Source: Streptomyces pactum
GTDB lineage: Bacteria > Actinomycetota > Actinomycetes > Streptomycetales > Streptomycetaceae
NCBI RefSeq assembly: GCF_002005225.1
Contig: NZ_CP019724.1
Span: 4,590,501-4,654,500, forward strand
Length of the DNA stretch: 64,000 nt
Reading direction: 5' to 3'
Below are positions 43,644 through 51,680 of this stretch, one piece after another (position 1 is the stretch's first letter; each line of letters opens with the position of its first letter). The position numbers and the translations under genes are program-made. The notes below the pieces were generated by a model. The model was not told where the DNA came from and searched no databases. It saw nothing but the letters and a program-made list of their open reading frames with translations.

Positions 43644-44927
43644 ATGGACACCACCCGCAACACCGTTCTTGAGGCGTGGATGACCGAACACGGCTACAGC
43701 TCCAACAGCCTCGCCGAGGCCGTGAACAGCGCCATTGAACGGTTGACCGGGCGCCCTGGAGGACTCGACGGCTCATCGGTCCGGGCATGGAAAGCGGGCC
43801 GGGTCACGTGGCCAAAGTCAGCCGCCCGCAAGGCACTTGAGGACGTCACCGGACTACCCGCCGTCGCTTTAGGGTTCGTGCCACGGAGCCGGCCTTCGTC
43901 CACCCCGGCCCCACCGCAGCAGGAGGACCCCGACATGAAGCGCCGCACCCTCGTCGGCAGCATCGCGGCGGCTGCCGCAGCAGCAGCCGCACCCGGCACC
44001 ACATCGCCGCGCCGTATCGGCATGAGCGACGTCAACCGCCTCAACAAGCGCTTCGCCGAGATCATCGCCAGCGACCACCGCCACGGTGGACAACTCGGCA
44101 TCGAACAGCGGGCCGCCGCCCTCGCCGACGAGGCACTCAACCTCCAGAACGCCGGCAGCGCCACCCAGCGGGTGCGCAGCAACCTCTACGCCTCCGCAGC
44201 CGCCTTCCGCTCCTCCGCGATGTGGGCCGCCATCGACGGCCGCCGCTACGACATCGCCAAGGCACACATGCGCGAGGCCCAGGCCCTCGCCGAGATGTCC
44301 GGCGACCAGGCGATCAAGTTCCGCATCTGGAGTCACGCGGGCACCATGTACCGCCACATGGGCCGTCCGGCCGACGCGTTCGCCGCCAACGACGTCGCCC
44401 GCAACCTGCACCTCACACGCCGCGACCCTCTGTTCGCCTCCCTCGGTCTGGCGCGCCAGGGCGCAATCCACGGCACGGCACAGGACCGCACCGGCACCCG
44501 CCGGGCCTTCGAGCAGGCCCAGGACGCCATGCTGCGAGCCGACCCCGCCGACTACCGGCCGGTGTGGATGCTCGCCTTCTACGACCAGGCCGAGCTGGAC
44601 TCCCTAGCCCTCTCCGCACACTTGGCGCTCGGCGACTACTCGACCGCCGAGTACCACGCCCACCGCTGCCTGTCCGCCCTCCGCCCCCACATGATCCGCT
44701 CCCGCGCAATCACCACCACCCGGCTCGCACACGCTCAGCTCGCCCAGGGCGCCCCCGACGCCGCCACGGCCACCGCGATGAAGGTCCCCGCCGAAGCCGC
44801 CACCCAGCACGCCCGGGTCACTCGCATGCTGCAGGAGTTCGGGGCCGCACTGCGCGCCACCGCGCCGGGCACCTCCACCGTGCAGACCTGGACCGAGCAC
44901 ACCGCCACCTGGAGGATGGCCGCATGA
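43644..44927 (+). CDS. HTH/TPR regulator of Xre-like streptomycete type
   Basis: The 427-aa protein starts at ATG 43644. The N-terminal ~80 residues form a divergent HTH (HGYSSNSLAEAVNSAIERLT, SSVRAWKAGRVTWPKSAARK). A linker with a twin-Arg-like hydrophobic run (MKRRTLVGSIAAAAAAAAAP) leads into ~300 residues of TPR helices (LADEALNLQNAGSATQRVRS, HAGTMYRHMGRPADAFAAND, HLALGDYSTAEYHAHRCLSA). This architecture is common beside HATPase genes in Streptomyces. The downstream GNAT gene overlaps by 4 bp. A role in controlling the adjacent lanthipeptide or the operon itself is inference. Confidence 0.78.
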   Translation: MDTTRNTVLEAWMTEHGYSSNSLAEAVNSAIERLTGRPGGLDGSSVRAWKAGRVTWPKSAARKALEDVTGLPAVALGFVPRSRPSSTPAPPQQEDPDMKRRTLVGSIAAAAAAAAAPGTTSPRRIGMSDVNRLNKRFAEIIASDHRHGGQLGIEQRAAALADEALNLQNAGSATQRVRSNLYASAAAFRSSAMWAAIDGRRYDIAKAHMREAQALAEMSGDQAIKFRIWSHAGTMYRHMGRPADAFAANDVARNLHLTRRDPLFASLGLARQGAIHGTAQDRTGTRRAFEQAQDAMLRADPADYRPVWMLAFYDQAELDSLALSAHLALGDYSTAEYHAHRCLSALRPHMIRSRAITTTRLAHAQLAQGAPDAATATAMKVPAEAATQHARVTRMLQEFGAALRATAPGTSTVQTWTEHTATWRMAA

Positions 44928-45463
44928 CCACGGCGCCCGCCATCGAACTGCGTACCTTCACCACCCTCGACACAGCCCGCGGCGACCTCCTCGACGTGTA
45001 CGCCGACGTACGCGCCCCACTCCTCCACCTGCCGAACTACGCGGTCACCGCGTTCGGCGAACGCCTGGACCGACACGGCACCGAGCCGGGGTTCACGGCC
45101 GTCCTCGCGTACGCGGACGGGTATCCGGTCGGCTACGCCTACGGCAACACCATCGAGCACGGCGACCGCTACTGGCAGCGCACCAGCCCGACGCCGGCGG
45201 AGAAGTACACCGCGCATCCGGCCGTGGCTTTGAAGGAGATCGGCGTCCGGCAAACCTGGCGGAAGACAGGCACCGCTCGCCGCATCCACGACGCCCTCCT
45301 CGCCACACGCCACGAGTCCTTCGTCACGCTCATGGTCAACCCGGCTGCTGGAGACGGAAAGGTCCACGCGCTCTACAAGTCGTGGGGGTACAAGGACATC
45401 GGCCAGAGTCAGCCGTCACCGGCCTCGCCGGTGCTCGCCGTGATGATCCGTACCATTCGCTGA
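44924..45463 (+). CDS. GNAT family N-acetyltransferase
   Basis: The protein is 179 aa from ATG 44924 (ATGA overlap with the regulator). GNAT landmarks are GFTAVLAYADGYPVGYAYGN (beta4), VALKEIGVRQTWRKTGTARR (motif A; the R/Q-x-x-G-x-G/A loop is degenerate, WRKTGTAR) and FVTLMVNPAAGDGKVHALYK then SWGYKDIG (motif B with Tyr/Trp). It uses acetyl-CoA; substrate unknown. Coupling to the TPR regulator is a recurring streptomycete arrangement. Confidence 0.82.
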   Translation: MTTAPAIELRTFTTLDTARGDLLDVYADVRAPLLHLPNYAVTAFGERLDRHGTEPGFTAVLAYADGYPVGYAYGNTIEHGDRYWQRTSPTPAEKYTAHPAVALKEIGVRQTWRKTGTARRIHDALLATRHESFVTLMVNPAAGDGKVHALYKSWGYKDIGQSQPSPASPVLAVMIRTIR

Positions 45464-45497
45464 ACAGCCCCCGAGGACGTGCCCCACAACGTGGTGT

Positions 45498-45515
45498 AGG
45501 GGATTCGCATCCCCT
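45498..45515 (+). terminator. Small hairpin downstream of the GNAT gene
   Basis: A perfect stem, AGGGGAT/ATCCCCT, with loop TCGC lies 34 bp past the stop codon and 84 bp before the STAND gene start. It probably separates the two units. Confidence 0.45.
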
Positions 45516-45599
45516 GTCAGCACCCGGCGCTATCGTTGAAGCACTCAGCTCAAGGGGCACCGTTCGTGATGCTGTCACGCAGTGAAGGGGGAAAGGCTC

Positions 45600-48500
45600 A
45601 TGAGTCCTAGGCCAGGGGGTGAGGCTGACAAATTTGGTAACCGCTATGAAGGCGCCTGGACGATTCGACACGTTCTCTACGTGCTTCTTGGTACGGGTCA
45701 TTCTGTAACGGTCGAGGACATCGATGAGCTGGGCCTGGGAGCCGAGTTCACCTATCGCCACGGCGACACCGTAGAAGTCCATCAGTTGAAGCGGCAGAAC
45801 GGCAGCGCAAACACCTGGACGGTCAAATCTCTCCAAGACAAAGGGATTTGGGAGAACGTTCGCTCGCACGTCGAAGATGGACGTCAGTTCCGCTTCGTTT
45901 CCCTATTGCCTGCCAGTCCCCTTCAAGAGCTTGCCGATCGCGCAAGGCGCTCAGGAAACCATGATGATTTCATCAAGCATTGGCTAACGAAAGGGCTCAG
46001 GGACCCATTCGACGACCTTTCATCTTCCGAAATCTTTGAATCTTCGGAGATAGCATGGAAAATCTTGCGAGGCTTTTCGATCTCATGGCCAGATGAGCAA
46101 GACATTGTGAGCATGAACGGAGCATTGGCACAACTCCTTTTGGAAGGTGCAGCCGGAAGTCTAGCGGCAGTTGGTCTAGGGGACTTGATTCAGAATTCCC
46201 TTGGTGTCACGCTTGATGCCCCGGCAATTGATTCTCGCCTGGGCACTTATGGACTGAGTCGGTCCCGACTGCTTAACGCGAGTGGGATTGCTGAACAGGT
46301 TAGCTCGGTTTCTAAGGGGTGGGCATCGAATATTGAGCGAGAGCTCCTTCAACCGACTATTGATCGCTCCGAGGCCGACCAGCTAGTAGGGCTAATCAAT
46401 GGGTCGAATAAACTTCTTCTATTGATGGGGCATGGTGGCGGCGGAAAGAGTGCCGCGCTTCATCACGTCTACGAATCTCTTGACGCGGATTCGGTGCCAC
46501 TTCTAGCTTTCCGGCTTGATCGTCTCGAGCCCTTCTCCTCTACGACTGAGCTAGGGGAAAGGATTGGCGTAGGTGTTTCTCCTGTCACGGCACTTGCTGC
46601 AGTTGCTGGAGAGCGCTCCAGTGTTCTCATCGTGGACCAGTTGGACGCCGTTAGTCTGACATCAGGGAGAATGCCGAGGAACTTTGATGCCGTTGCGAGT
46701 TTGGTGCGCGAAGCGTCAGCATTTCCTGCAATGACGGTCGTTCTCGCTTGTCGGAAATTTGATGTCGAGAACGACTACCGGATCCGCGAACTTGCAGATG
46801 CCAAGAATTGCGCGCATGTCGAGGTCGGGGAGCTTTCCGACGCGCAAGTCACAGAGTCGGTTCGTGCAATGGGATTGGATGCGAACGCGCTAGCTGACCA
46901 CCAAAAGACGCTACTGCGCTCTCCGCTGAACCTTGTTCTGTTGAAGAGTATCGCCGGCGACGAAGACGCCATGGCATTTCAAACCACGAAAAATCTCTTC
47001 GACGCCTTCTGGCAACGCAAGCTGACCGACTGTCGCCAGAGGCGTGATTCAGTTCGCTTTAACAAGGTTATCTCGACTCTTGCTGAGGCCATCAGTGCGA
47101 GGCAGCGGCTCTCTGTCCCGATTACTGCTCTTGATGCCGATGATCTGGCTGATGATGCGGGAGTCCTTGTCTCGGAGCATGTTCTCGTTCGCGATGGTCA
47201 GCAGATCGCATTCTTTCATGAGAGCTTCTTCGACTACGCCTTTGCTCGTGGCTGGATCGAGCGCGATGAGTCACTCGTATCGTTCCTGCTGGGAGGAGAG
47301 CAAGAACTCTTCCGGCGGGCGCAAGTTCGTCAAGTTATGAACCATCTTCGAGAACTCGAGCCAGACCGCTTCGCTGTCGAGACGGAGGCCCTACTTACGA
47401 GTCCCGACATCAGGTACCACATCAAAGATGTGGTCCTTAAACTTCTCGGATCTCTGTCTGACCCAACATCCCGTGAATGGGAGATGGTGACCAACGTCCA
47501 AGAGACACACCCAGCCTTCGAGGCACGACTGTGGCGAATCCTCCAGACAGCACCGTGGTTTGAGCGTCTCGATGCGGAGGGTGTCATCGAAGAGTGGCTT
47601 GACGGGGAAGACGAAACAGAGCAGGGACGAGCCATCGAAGTGATGGCAGGGGCTGCGAAATCAAGCCCTGATCGTCTTGCTGAGATCCTTCAGAGGTACA
47701 AGGCTGTAGCCGAATACCCGCAGTGGCTACGATGGGTAACTCGGTTCTCTGATATCCATCAGAGTCGCCCTCTATTTGATTTGCTCCTCGACGCCGTGAG
47801 GAGCGGGCAATATGTGGGAATGGAGGATGAAGTCTGGCTTTCTGCTCATGATCTCGGTAAGCAGCGGCCCGATTGGGTGGTCGAACTGTTGGCCGCACAC
47901 CTCGTGGACCGGCCTAGTGCCATGGCCGTAGATGACAAAGGGAAGATCGAGACCCTACTTGACCGAGATTACTCGGTAATCCAACTAACGCAACTCGCGG
48001 CAGCGGGAGCACCAGAGCTTTTCTGTGAACGTCTCATCCCGTACATGTTGGGAGTAATGGCTAAGACAGCCTACGAGCACGATGACAGCCGCCCTCATAG
48101 GGATCGGCATTTCTCCCACCGCCACCCACGAACCAACATTCGTGAACTTGAAGATGCACTTCTAGCAGGGGCTGCTACAGCGCTTCGCGGGATCGTTGAA
48201 AGGGACGCCGCATCGGCTCGTCCAGTCCTCGAAAGCCTCGCGTTTGATCCTCACGACACAGCGCAGTGGCTCCTCTATGAGGCATTGCGGGCGGCAGGTA
48301 GTCACTACGCAGATTGGGCAGCCGAGCTTCTACTTCAGGGGACCCACCGGTTTATTAGTGGCTACTATGCGGCAAATGCTGTATGGAAAACGCGGGAACT
48401 CATCCAGAGCACGAGTCAGTTCATGCCTGATGAGGCATTCGCCAGTATTGAAGCTGCGATTCTCGAAGTTCGTTTTCCATGGGAGTCCAAGCCTACGGGC

Positions 48501-50051
48501 TGGTACCCGTTTAATCTGCTTTCAGCGATGCAAGAAGATCGGCTATCTGAGCTAGGGCGCCGTCGACTCGGCGAACTACGCAGGAAGTTTGATTCCGATC
48601 AGCCGGCAGAGCCTCAGGGCGTAACGGGAGGCGCGATCGGCGCTCCCATTAATCAGGCTGCCGCCGGACGCATGAGCGATGAACAGTGGCTGGGTGCCAT
48701 AGCAAAACATAACTCAGAGAGAACCGACTGGCGGACTCACACCGGTGGCGCTTACGAGCAATCACATGTCCTACAGGAGCAAACGAAGAGCGATCCTGAG
48801 AGATTCTCTCGGCTAGCTCTTCGATTTGATGAAAGCGTCCATGCTGCTTACGGTGATGCAATCCTCATGGGACTAGGCAACGCCGATGCCCTTGCTGACC
48901 CTGCGCCGGTGTTTGAAGCCGTCCGACACATCGCTTCCCTCGGACACGAGGCAAACAATCGGTGGCTGGGATCTGCCATCCGAAAGTATCTCAAGACAGT
49001 TCCTCAAGATATCGTTCAGCTTATTATTGACCGCGCGACCGGTGCTAGTGACCCAGTTGATGGCAGCTTGACTGTCCAAACCGCCAATCAAGAGCACACT
49101 CAGGGACGAGACCTGTATACGTCGGGGATTAATTCTTCGCGAGGAAGTGCGGCAGAGATTCTGGGTGACCTCCTTATCTACGACGCGGATGGCTCTCGAA
49201 CAGCGTTGGTTCTCCCAGTGCTCGATGCAATGGCCGAGGATCCTGCTGTCACCGTACGCTCTTGTGTCGCGCATGTGATTCATGCCTCTATGCGTCACGC
49301 TCGTCCTCAGGCGTTGCAAGCATTCGCTCGCCTCATTAATGCAGACGATGAACTTCTGGCTACACATGCTGTAGTGCGGCTTATGGCTCACATTGGCTTT
49401 GAGGACCTTGACGTAGTGAAGCCTGTGATTGAACGCATGCTTCAATCGGAGAGATACGAGACGCGACAGTGTGGCGGGCAATTGGCTGCTCTGGCTGCGA
49501 TGCATTGGAGCTTGGTAGAGATGTTGGACTCGGTGCTCTCAGGCGAAGACGTAGCCAGCCGTATTGGAGCTGCCGGGGCTTGTGCTCACGGGCTGTCTAA
49601 TGCGACCGATACCGCCGTTGCTCAGCGAGCCTTCGAGCAATTTATCGATGACCCTGAAGACAAAGTACGCGGTGCTATTGCTGAATTTGCATCGGTAGTT
49701 CGCGGTCAACGCCTACGTCCCCTGAAGGTCTCTCTCAAAGCACTAATTCATTCTGCCTCTTTCGAGGAGGCTCTACCGCAACTGCTAATTACTCTTGAGC
49801 ACGCCTCTGACCGCGTCGACGACTTGGCGTTGGAGTGCGGTCGTCGATTCGTTGAGATCCATGGAGAGGGCTCGGGAGACATTCGGAATCGCGCAGCAGC
49901 AGACGCACGGCATGTTGGTGAGCTACTAGTTCGGGCGTACGCGCAAGCTACATCGACTACAAGCCGCGGGCAGGTTCTTGATCTACTGGATCAACTTCTG
50001 CTTATCGGGGCCTTTGGTGTGGCGGACTTGGTAGAAAAGTCTGAGCGATAG
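45600..50051 (+). CDS. STAND NTPase with N-terminal Cap4/DUF4297-like nuclease; putative NLR-like defence protein
   Basis: The protein is 1483 aa from ATG 45600 (GGGGGAAAGG upstream). Residues ~8-110 (DKFGNRYEGAWTIRHVLYVL, TVEVHQLKRQNGSANTW) carry E59-x2-Q62-x-K64, the (E/Q)xK signature of the Cap4/DUF4297 branch of PD-(D/E)XK nucleases. Residues ~265-500 are a STAND-type P-loop domain: Walker A MGHGGGGKSAALHHV (276-290), Walker B SVLIVDQLDAV (341-351), sensor region VVLACRKFDVENDYRIREL, and IAFFHESFFDYAFARGW, the winged-helix end of NACHT/STAND proteins. The remaining ~950 residues are helical HEAT/TPR-like repeats, the usual sensor part. Codons are strongly A/T-shifted relative to the rest of the window. 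An Avs-like role sensing phage proteins is inference. Confidence 0.8.
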   Translation: MSPRPGGEADKFGNRYEGAWTIRHVLYVLLGTGHSVTVEDIDELGLGAEFTYRHGDTVEVHQLKRQNGSANTWTVKSLQDKGIWENVRSHVEDGRQFRFVSLLPASPLQELADRARRSGNHDDFIKHWLTKGLRDPFDDLSSSEIFESSEIAWKILRGFSISWPDEQDIVSMNGALAQLLLEGAAGSLAAVGLGDLIQNSLGVTLDAPAIDSRLGTYGLSRSRLLNASGIAEQVSSVSKGWASNIERELLQPTIDRSEADQLVGLINGSNKLLLLMGHGGGGKSAALHHVYESLDADSVPLLAFRLDRLEPFSSTTELGERIGVGVSPVTALAAVAGERSSVLIVDQLDAVSLTSGRMPRNFDAVASLVREASAFPAMTVVLACRKFDVENDYRIRELADAKNCAHVEVGELSDAQVTESVRAMGLDANALADHQKTLLRSPLNLVLLKSIAGDEDAMAFQTTKNLFDAFWQRKLTDCRQRRDSVRFNKVISTLAEAISARQRLSVPITALDADDLADDAGVLVSEHVLVRDGQQIAFFHESFFDYAFARGWIERDESLVSFLLGGEQELFRRAQVRQVMNHLRELEPDRFAVETEALLTSPDIRYHIKDVVLKLLGSLSDPTSREWEMVTNVQETHPAFEARLWRILQTAPWFERLDAEGVIEEWLDGEDETEQGRAIEVMAGAAKSSPDRLAEILQRYKAVAEYPQWLRWVTRFSDIHQSRPLFDLLLDAVRSGQYVGMEDEVWLSAHDLGKQRPDWVVELLAAHLVDRPSAMAVDDKGKIETLLDRDYSVIQLTQLAAAGAPELFCERLIPYMLGVMAKTAYEHDDSRPHRDRHFSHRHPRTNIRELEDALLAGAATALRGIVERDAASARPVLESLAFDPHDTAQWLLYEALRAAGSHYADWAAELLLQGTHRFISGYYAANAVWKTRELIQSTSQFMPDEAFASIEAAILEVRFPWESKPTGWYPFNLLSAMQEDRLSELGRRRLGELRRKFDSDQPAEPQGVTGGAIGAPINQAAAGRMSDEQWLGAIAKHNSERTDWRTHTGGAYEQSHVLQEQTKSDPERFSRLALRFDESVHAAYGDAILMGLGNADALADPAPVFEAVRHIASLGHEANNRWLGSAIRKYLKTVPQDIVQLIIDRATGASDPVDGSLTVQTANQEHTQGRDLYTSGINSSRGSAAEILGDLLIYDADGSRTALVLPVLDAMAEDPAVTVRSCVAHVIHASMRHARPQALQAFARLINADDELLATHAVVRLMAHIGFEDLDVVKPVIERMLQSERYETRQCGGQLAALAAMHWSLVEMLDSVLSGEDVASRIGAAGACAHGLSNATDTAVAQRAFEQFIDDPEDKVRGAIAEFASVVRGQRLRPLKVSLKALIHSASFEEALPQLLITLEHASDRVDDLALECGRRFVEIHGEGSGDIRNRAAADARHVGELLVRAYAQATSTTSRGQVLDLLDQLLLIGAFGVADLVEKSER

Positions 50052-50250
50052 TAGTGAACGGGCGTGATTCCCACACCATTGGCGATCAGCAGAGCGCCGG
50101 GCCGGTCCTGCGCTCTCGGCAACGGGTGAAACGAGGGCCACGTACGGCGGATGAAAAGTGAGCCGGATTAGGTGGCTCGCTGCGCGCTTCTGACCAGCGG
50201 AAACAGTACCGCGTGGCAGCGTCGAGCACCCCGCGGCATGGATCCAATCC

Positions 50251-50297
50251 CACTCCTAAAGCGGGTGTCGCAGGGATCGAATCCTGCCGTCGCTACA
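50251..50297 (+). pseudogene. tRNA-Arg(CCT)-like 3' fragment
   Basis: ACTCCTAAAGCGGGTGTCGC matches the anticodon-loop to variable-region part of a tRNA-Arg(CCT). It is followed by a T-arm-like GCAGG..CGAAT..CCTGC with one extra base in the loop, and by CGTCGCTA as an acceptor end. The anticodon stem has mismatches and no intact 5' half is recognisable, so it is a remnant or mimic. Confidence 0.45.
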
Positions 50298-50396
50298 CTC
50301 AGCGCCCGGTGGAGAAGGCCGCTCGAAGGGGGAGCGGCGGATATACGCGAATCCTGTGAGGCAGCAGGAGCGAACGCTCTGGTCAGCGGCATGTTC

Positions 50397-50419
50397 TGCG
50401 TGAGCGATGCGTGAGCGGA
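50397..50419. repeat. Right copy of the 23-bp terminal direct repeat
   Basis: Identical to 25531-25553. It contains two GCGTGAGCG boxes and lies 113 bp inside attR. Confidence 0.75.
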
Positions 50420-50531
50420 CGGTGTGGCACAACCCGCCGCGCGGCGGATCGGCACTCACGGCGCACATGCTCTGACCAGGCGGTTCCGGACACCGAACCA
50501 GCGTCCGGAACCACCCAACAGGCTTTGGCCA

Positions 50532-50577
50532 GGACTTTTAATCCATTGGTTGTGGGTTCGAGTCCCACAGGGCCTAC
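50532..50577 (+). repeat. attR (46-bp tRNA-Lys 3' duplication)
   Basis: The copy of the tRNA-Lys 3' end has no 5' half, so it is not a functional tRNA. It marks the right boundary of the element. Confidence 0.95.
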
Positions 50578-50650
50578 CGACGGCGCTCGGGTCGGCTTCG
50601 GCCGGTCCGGGCGCCGACTCGTTTCCGGGCAGGCGGGCGCGCGGGTGGGG

Positions 50651-51040
50651 TCAGCCCCGGTCGCCGTTGAGCCACGCGAGCAGGCGGGCGCGCTCCTTGT
50701 AGGAGCAAGGAGTGTGGACGGCGCCGGACGTGACGTAGGTTCCGGACCCGCCCCGCAGGTCGTACCCGTAGTCGCTGGGGCCGTACTCGCCGTCGCGGTA
50801 GCCGTCCATGTCGTCGGCCCAGTCGAGGAGACCGAAGTCGAACCCGAGGCCGAGATTCTCGAGGTACCGGGCGGGGTCGGCCGGTTCCACCGGCGCGGGA
50901 CGAGCGGCCGCCCCGGCGGCGAGCCGGTCTTCGAGGCAGCCGTCGGAGCGCACGGGCTGGCCCAGCCACCACCCGGCCAGGAACACGGCGTACAGAGCTG
51001 TGGCGGCGCCGAGGCGGCGCGGGGTTGTCCAGGCAGGCAT
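50651..51040 (-). CDS. One-TM protein, tandem paralogue A
   Basis: The protein is 129 aa from ATG 51040. The N-terminus TTPRRLGAATALYAVFLAGW then WLGQPVRSDGC forms one membrane helix. The extracytoplasmic part is acidic (FDFGLLDWADDMDGYRDGEY) and ends with TPCSYKERARLLAWLNGDR. It is a clear paralogue of the next gene (51107-51484), sharing the PRRLGAA..Y.VF.AGW.LGQPV start and the C....R.RL.AW..GD end. Function unknown. Confidence 0.68.
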   Translation of the reverse strand: MPAWTTPRRLGAATALYAVFLAGWWLGQPVRSDGCLEDRLAAGAAARPAPVEPADPARYLENLGLGFDFGLLDWADDMDGYRDGEYGPSDYGYDLRGGSGTYVTSGAVHTPCSYKERARLLAWLNGDRG

Positions 51041-51106
51041 CCGGGGAGTGTCACACGACACGGGTCCGGCGCCCGCGTCGGCGGACGCGCCCGGCCACAT
51101 CACCCC

Positions 51107-51484
51107 CTACCGCCAATCGCCCTCGAACCACGCCCGCAGGCGGGGGCGTTCGCCCGTGTCGTTGGTGCAGGCGACGGCGTAGTCGGCGAACGTCTGGGAC
51201 AGATGGACGTCGGCGCCCCCACGCGGGCCGCGGGCCGGGTCCGGCATCGGGGCGGACGGGAGGGGGGACACCGGGTCGTACCGTGACGGGTACGCCGTGG
51301 GCGTCGGAGTGGGTGTGGGGAACGGTACGGGTTCGTACTCCTCGGCGATCCGGTCGAGGGCGGCCTGGTCGACGTGGCATTCGGGGGTGACGGGCTGCCC
51401 CAGGTACCAGCCCGCGACGAACACGCCGTAGATCGCGGCGGCGGCGCCGAGGCGGCGCGGGGTGACCCGGCGAGGAGTGTTCAC
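51107..51484 (-). CDS. One-TM protein, tandem paralogue B
   Basis: The protein is 125 aa from GTG 51484, overlapping the preceding small gene by 4 bp. VTPRRLGAAAAIYGVFVAGW then YLGQPVTPEC gives one TM helix. A Pro/Thr linker (PVPFPTPTPTPTAYP) and the C-terminal FADYAVACTNDTGERPRLRA then WFEGDW follow. It is a paralogue of 50651-51040, separated by 66 bp. The two conserved Cys (after the TM, and near the C-terminus) may form a disulfide. Function unknown. Confidence 0.68.
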   Translation of the reverse strand: MNTPRRVTPRRLGAAAAIYGVFVAGWYLGQPVTPECHVDQAALDRIAEEYEPVPFPTPTPTPTAYPSRYDPVSPLPSAPMPDPARGPRGGADVHLSQTFADYAVACTNDTGERPRLRAWFEGDWR

Positions 51485-51669
51485 GGGCGGCCCCGCTCCG
51501 GGGCCCGGGCGGCGCCCCGTCGCGCCTGGACAGCGGCCTCGGCGTCGCCGGCTCGGCGGTCACGGACGAACCGGCAGGCGGCCGAGTACGCGGCGAGGGT
51601 GAAGGCCGCACCGGTTCCGGGGAGGGCGCGGAGGCCAACCCGGTGTATTCCGTGCGGTGTTGTGCTCAT
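51481..51669 (-). CDS. Small protein upstream of the tandem paralogues
   Basis: The 62-aa protein starts at ATG 51669 (MSTTPHGIHRVGLRALPGTG). It has a short hydrophobic stretch (AAFTLAAYSAACRFV) and a basic tail. Its stop overlaps the start of paralogue B (GTGA), which supports translation. It lies 11 bp after the MerR gene stop, so all four genes may form one operon. Function unknown. Confidence 0.5.
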   Translation of the reverse strand: MSTTPHGIHRVGLRALPGTGAAFTLAAYSAACRFVRDRRAGDAEAAVQARRGAARAPERGRP

Positions 51670-51680
51670 GCCGAGGGACC

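Larger units (their letters stand above)
50052..50531. other. Gene-poor right end of the element
   Basis: No credible gene is seen in these 480 bp. They hold a tRNA-Arg(CCT)-like 3' fragment (about 50251-50297), CTGACCAG motifs at about 50190 and 50470 plus an inverted copy at about 50379, and the right copy of the 23-bp terminal repeat. Confidence 0.6.
25394..50577. mobile_element. Integrative mobilizable element in tRNA-Lys, about 25.1 kb
   Basis: The boundaries are two identical 46-bp copies of the tRNA-Lys 3' end. A convergent tyrosine integrase lies 34 bp inside the left copy. Content in order: int, xre regulator, excisionase-like gene, DUF3631 gene, DUF2637/SpdB-like gene, mobC, relaxase, PD-(D/E)XK-like gene, FxLD lanthipeptide genes, HATPase/regulator/GNAT block, STAND NTPase. 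No TraB/FtsK, VirB4, VirD4 or Rep initiator is recognisable, so it probably depends on a helper conjugation system. G+C falls visibly in the 33.2-34.3 and 45.6-50.1 kb cargo. Confidence 0.92.

Noticed and set aside
50172..50414. 80-aa open frame in the element's right end
   Set aside because: It crosses the tRNA-Arg-like fragment and the 23-bp terminal repeat; codon use is atypical and no ribosome site is seen.
25394..50577. Classical AICE of the pSAM2 type
   Set aside because: No TraB/FtsK translocase or RepSA-type initiator was found; MobC and a relaxase are present instead.
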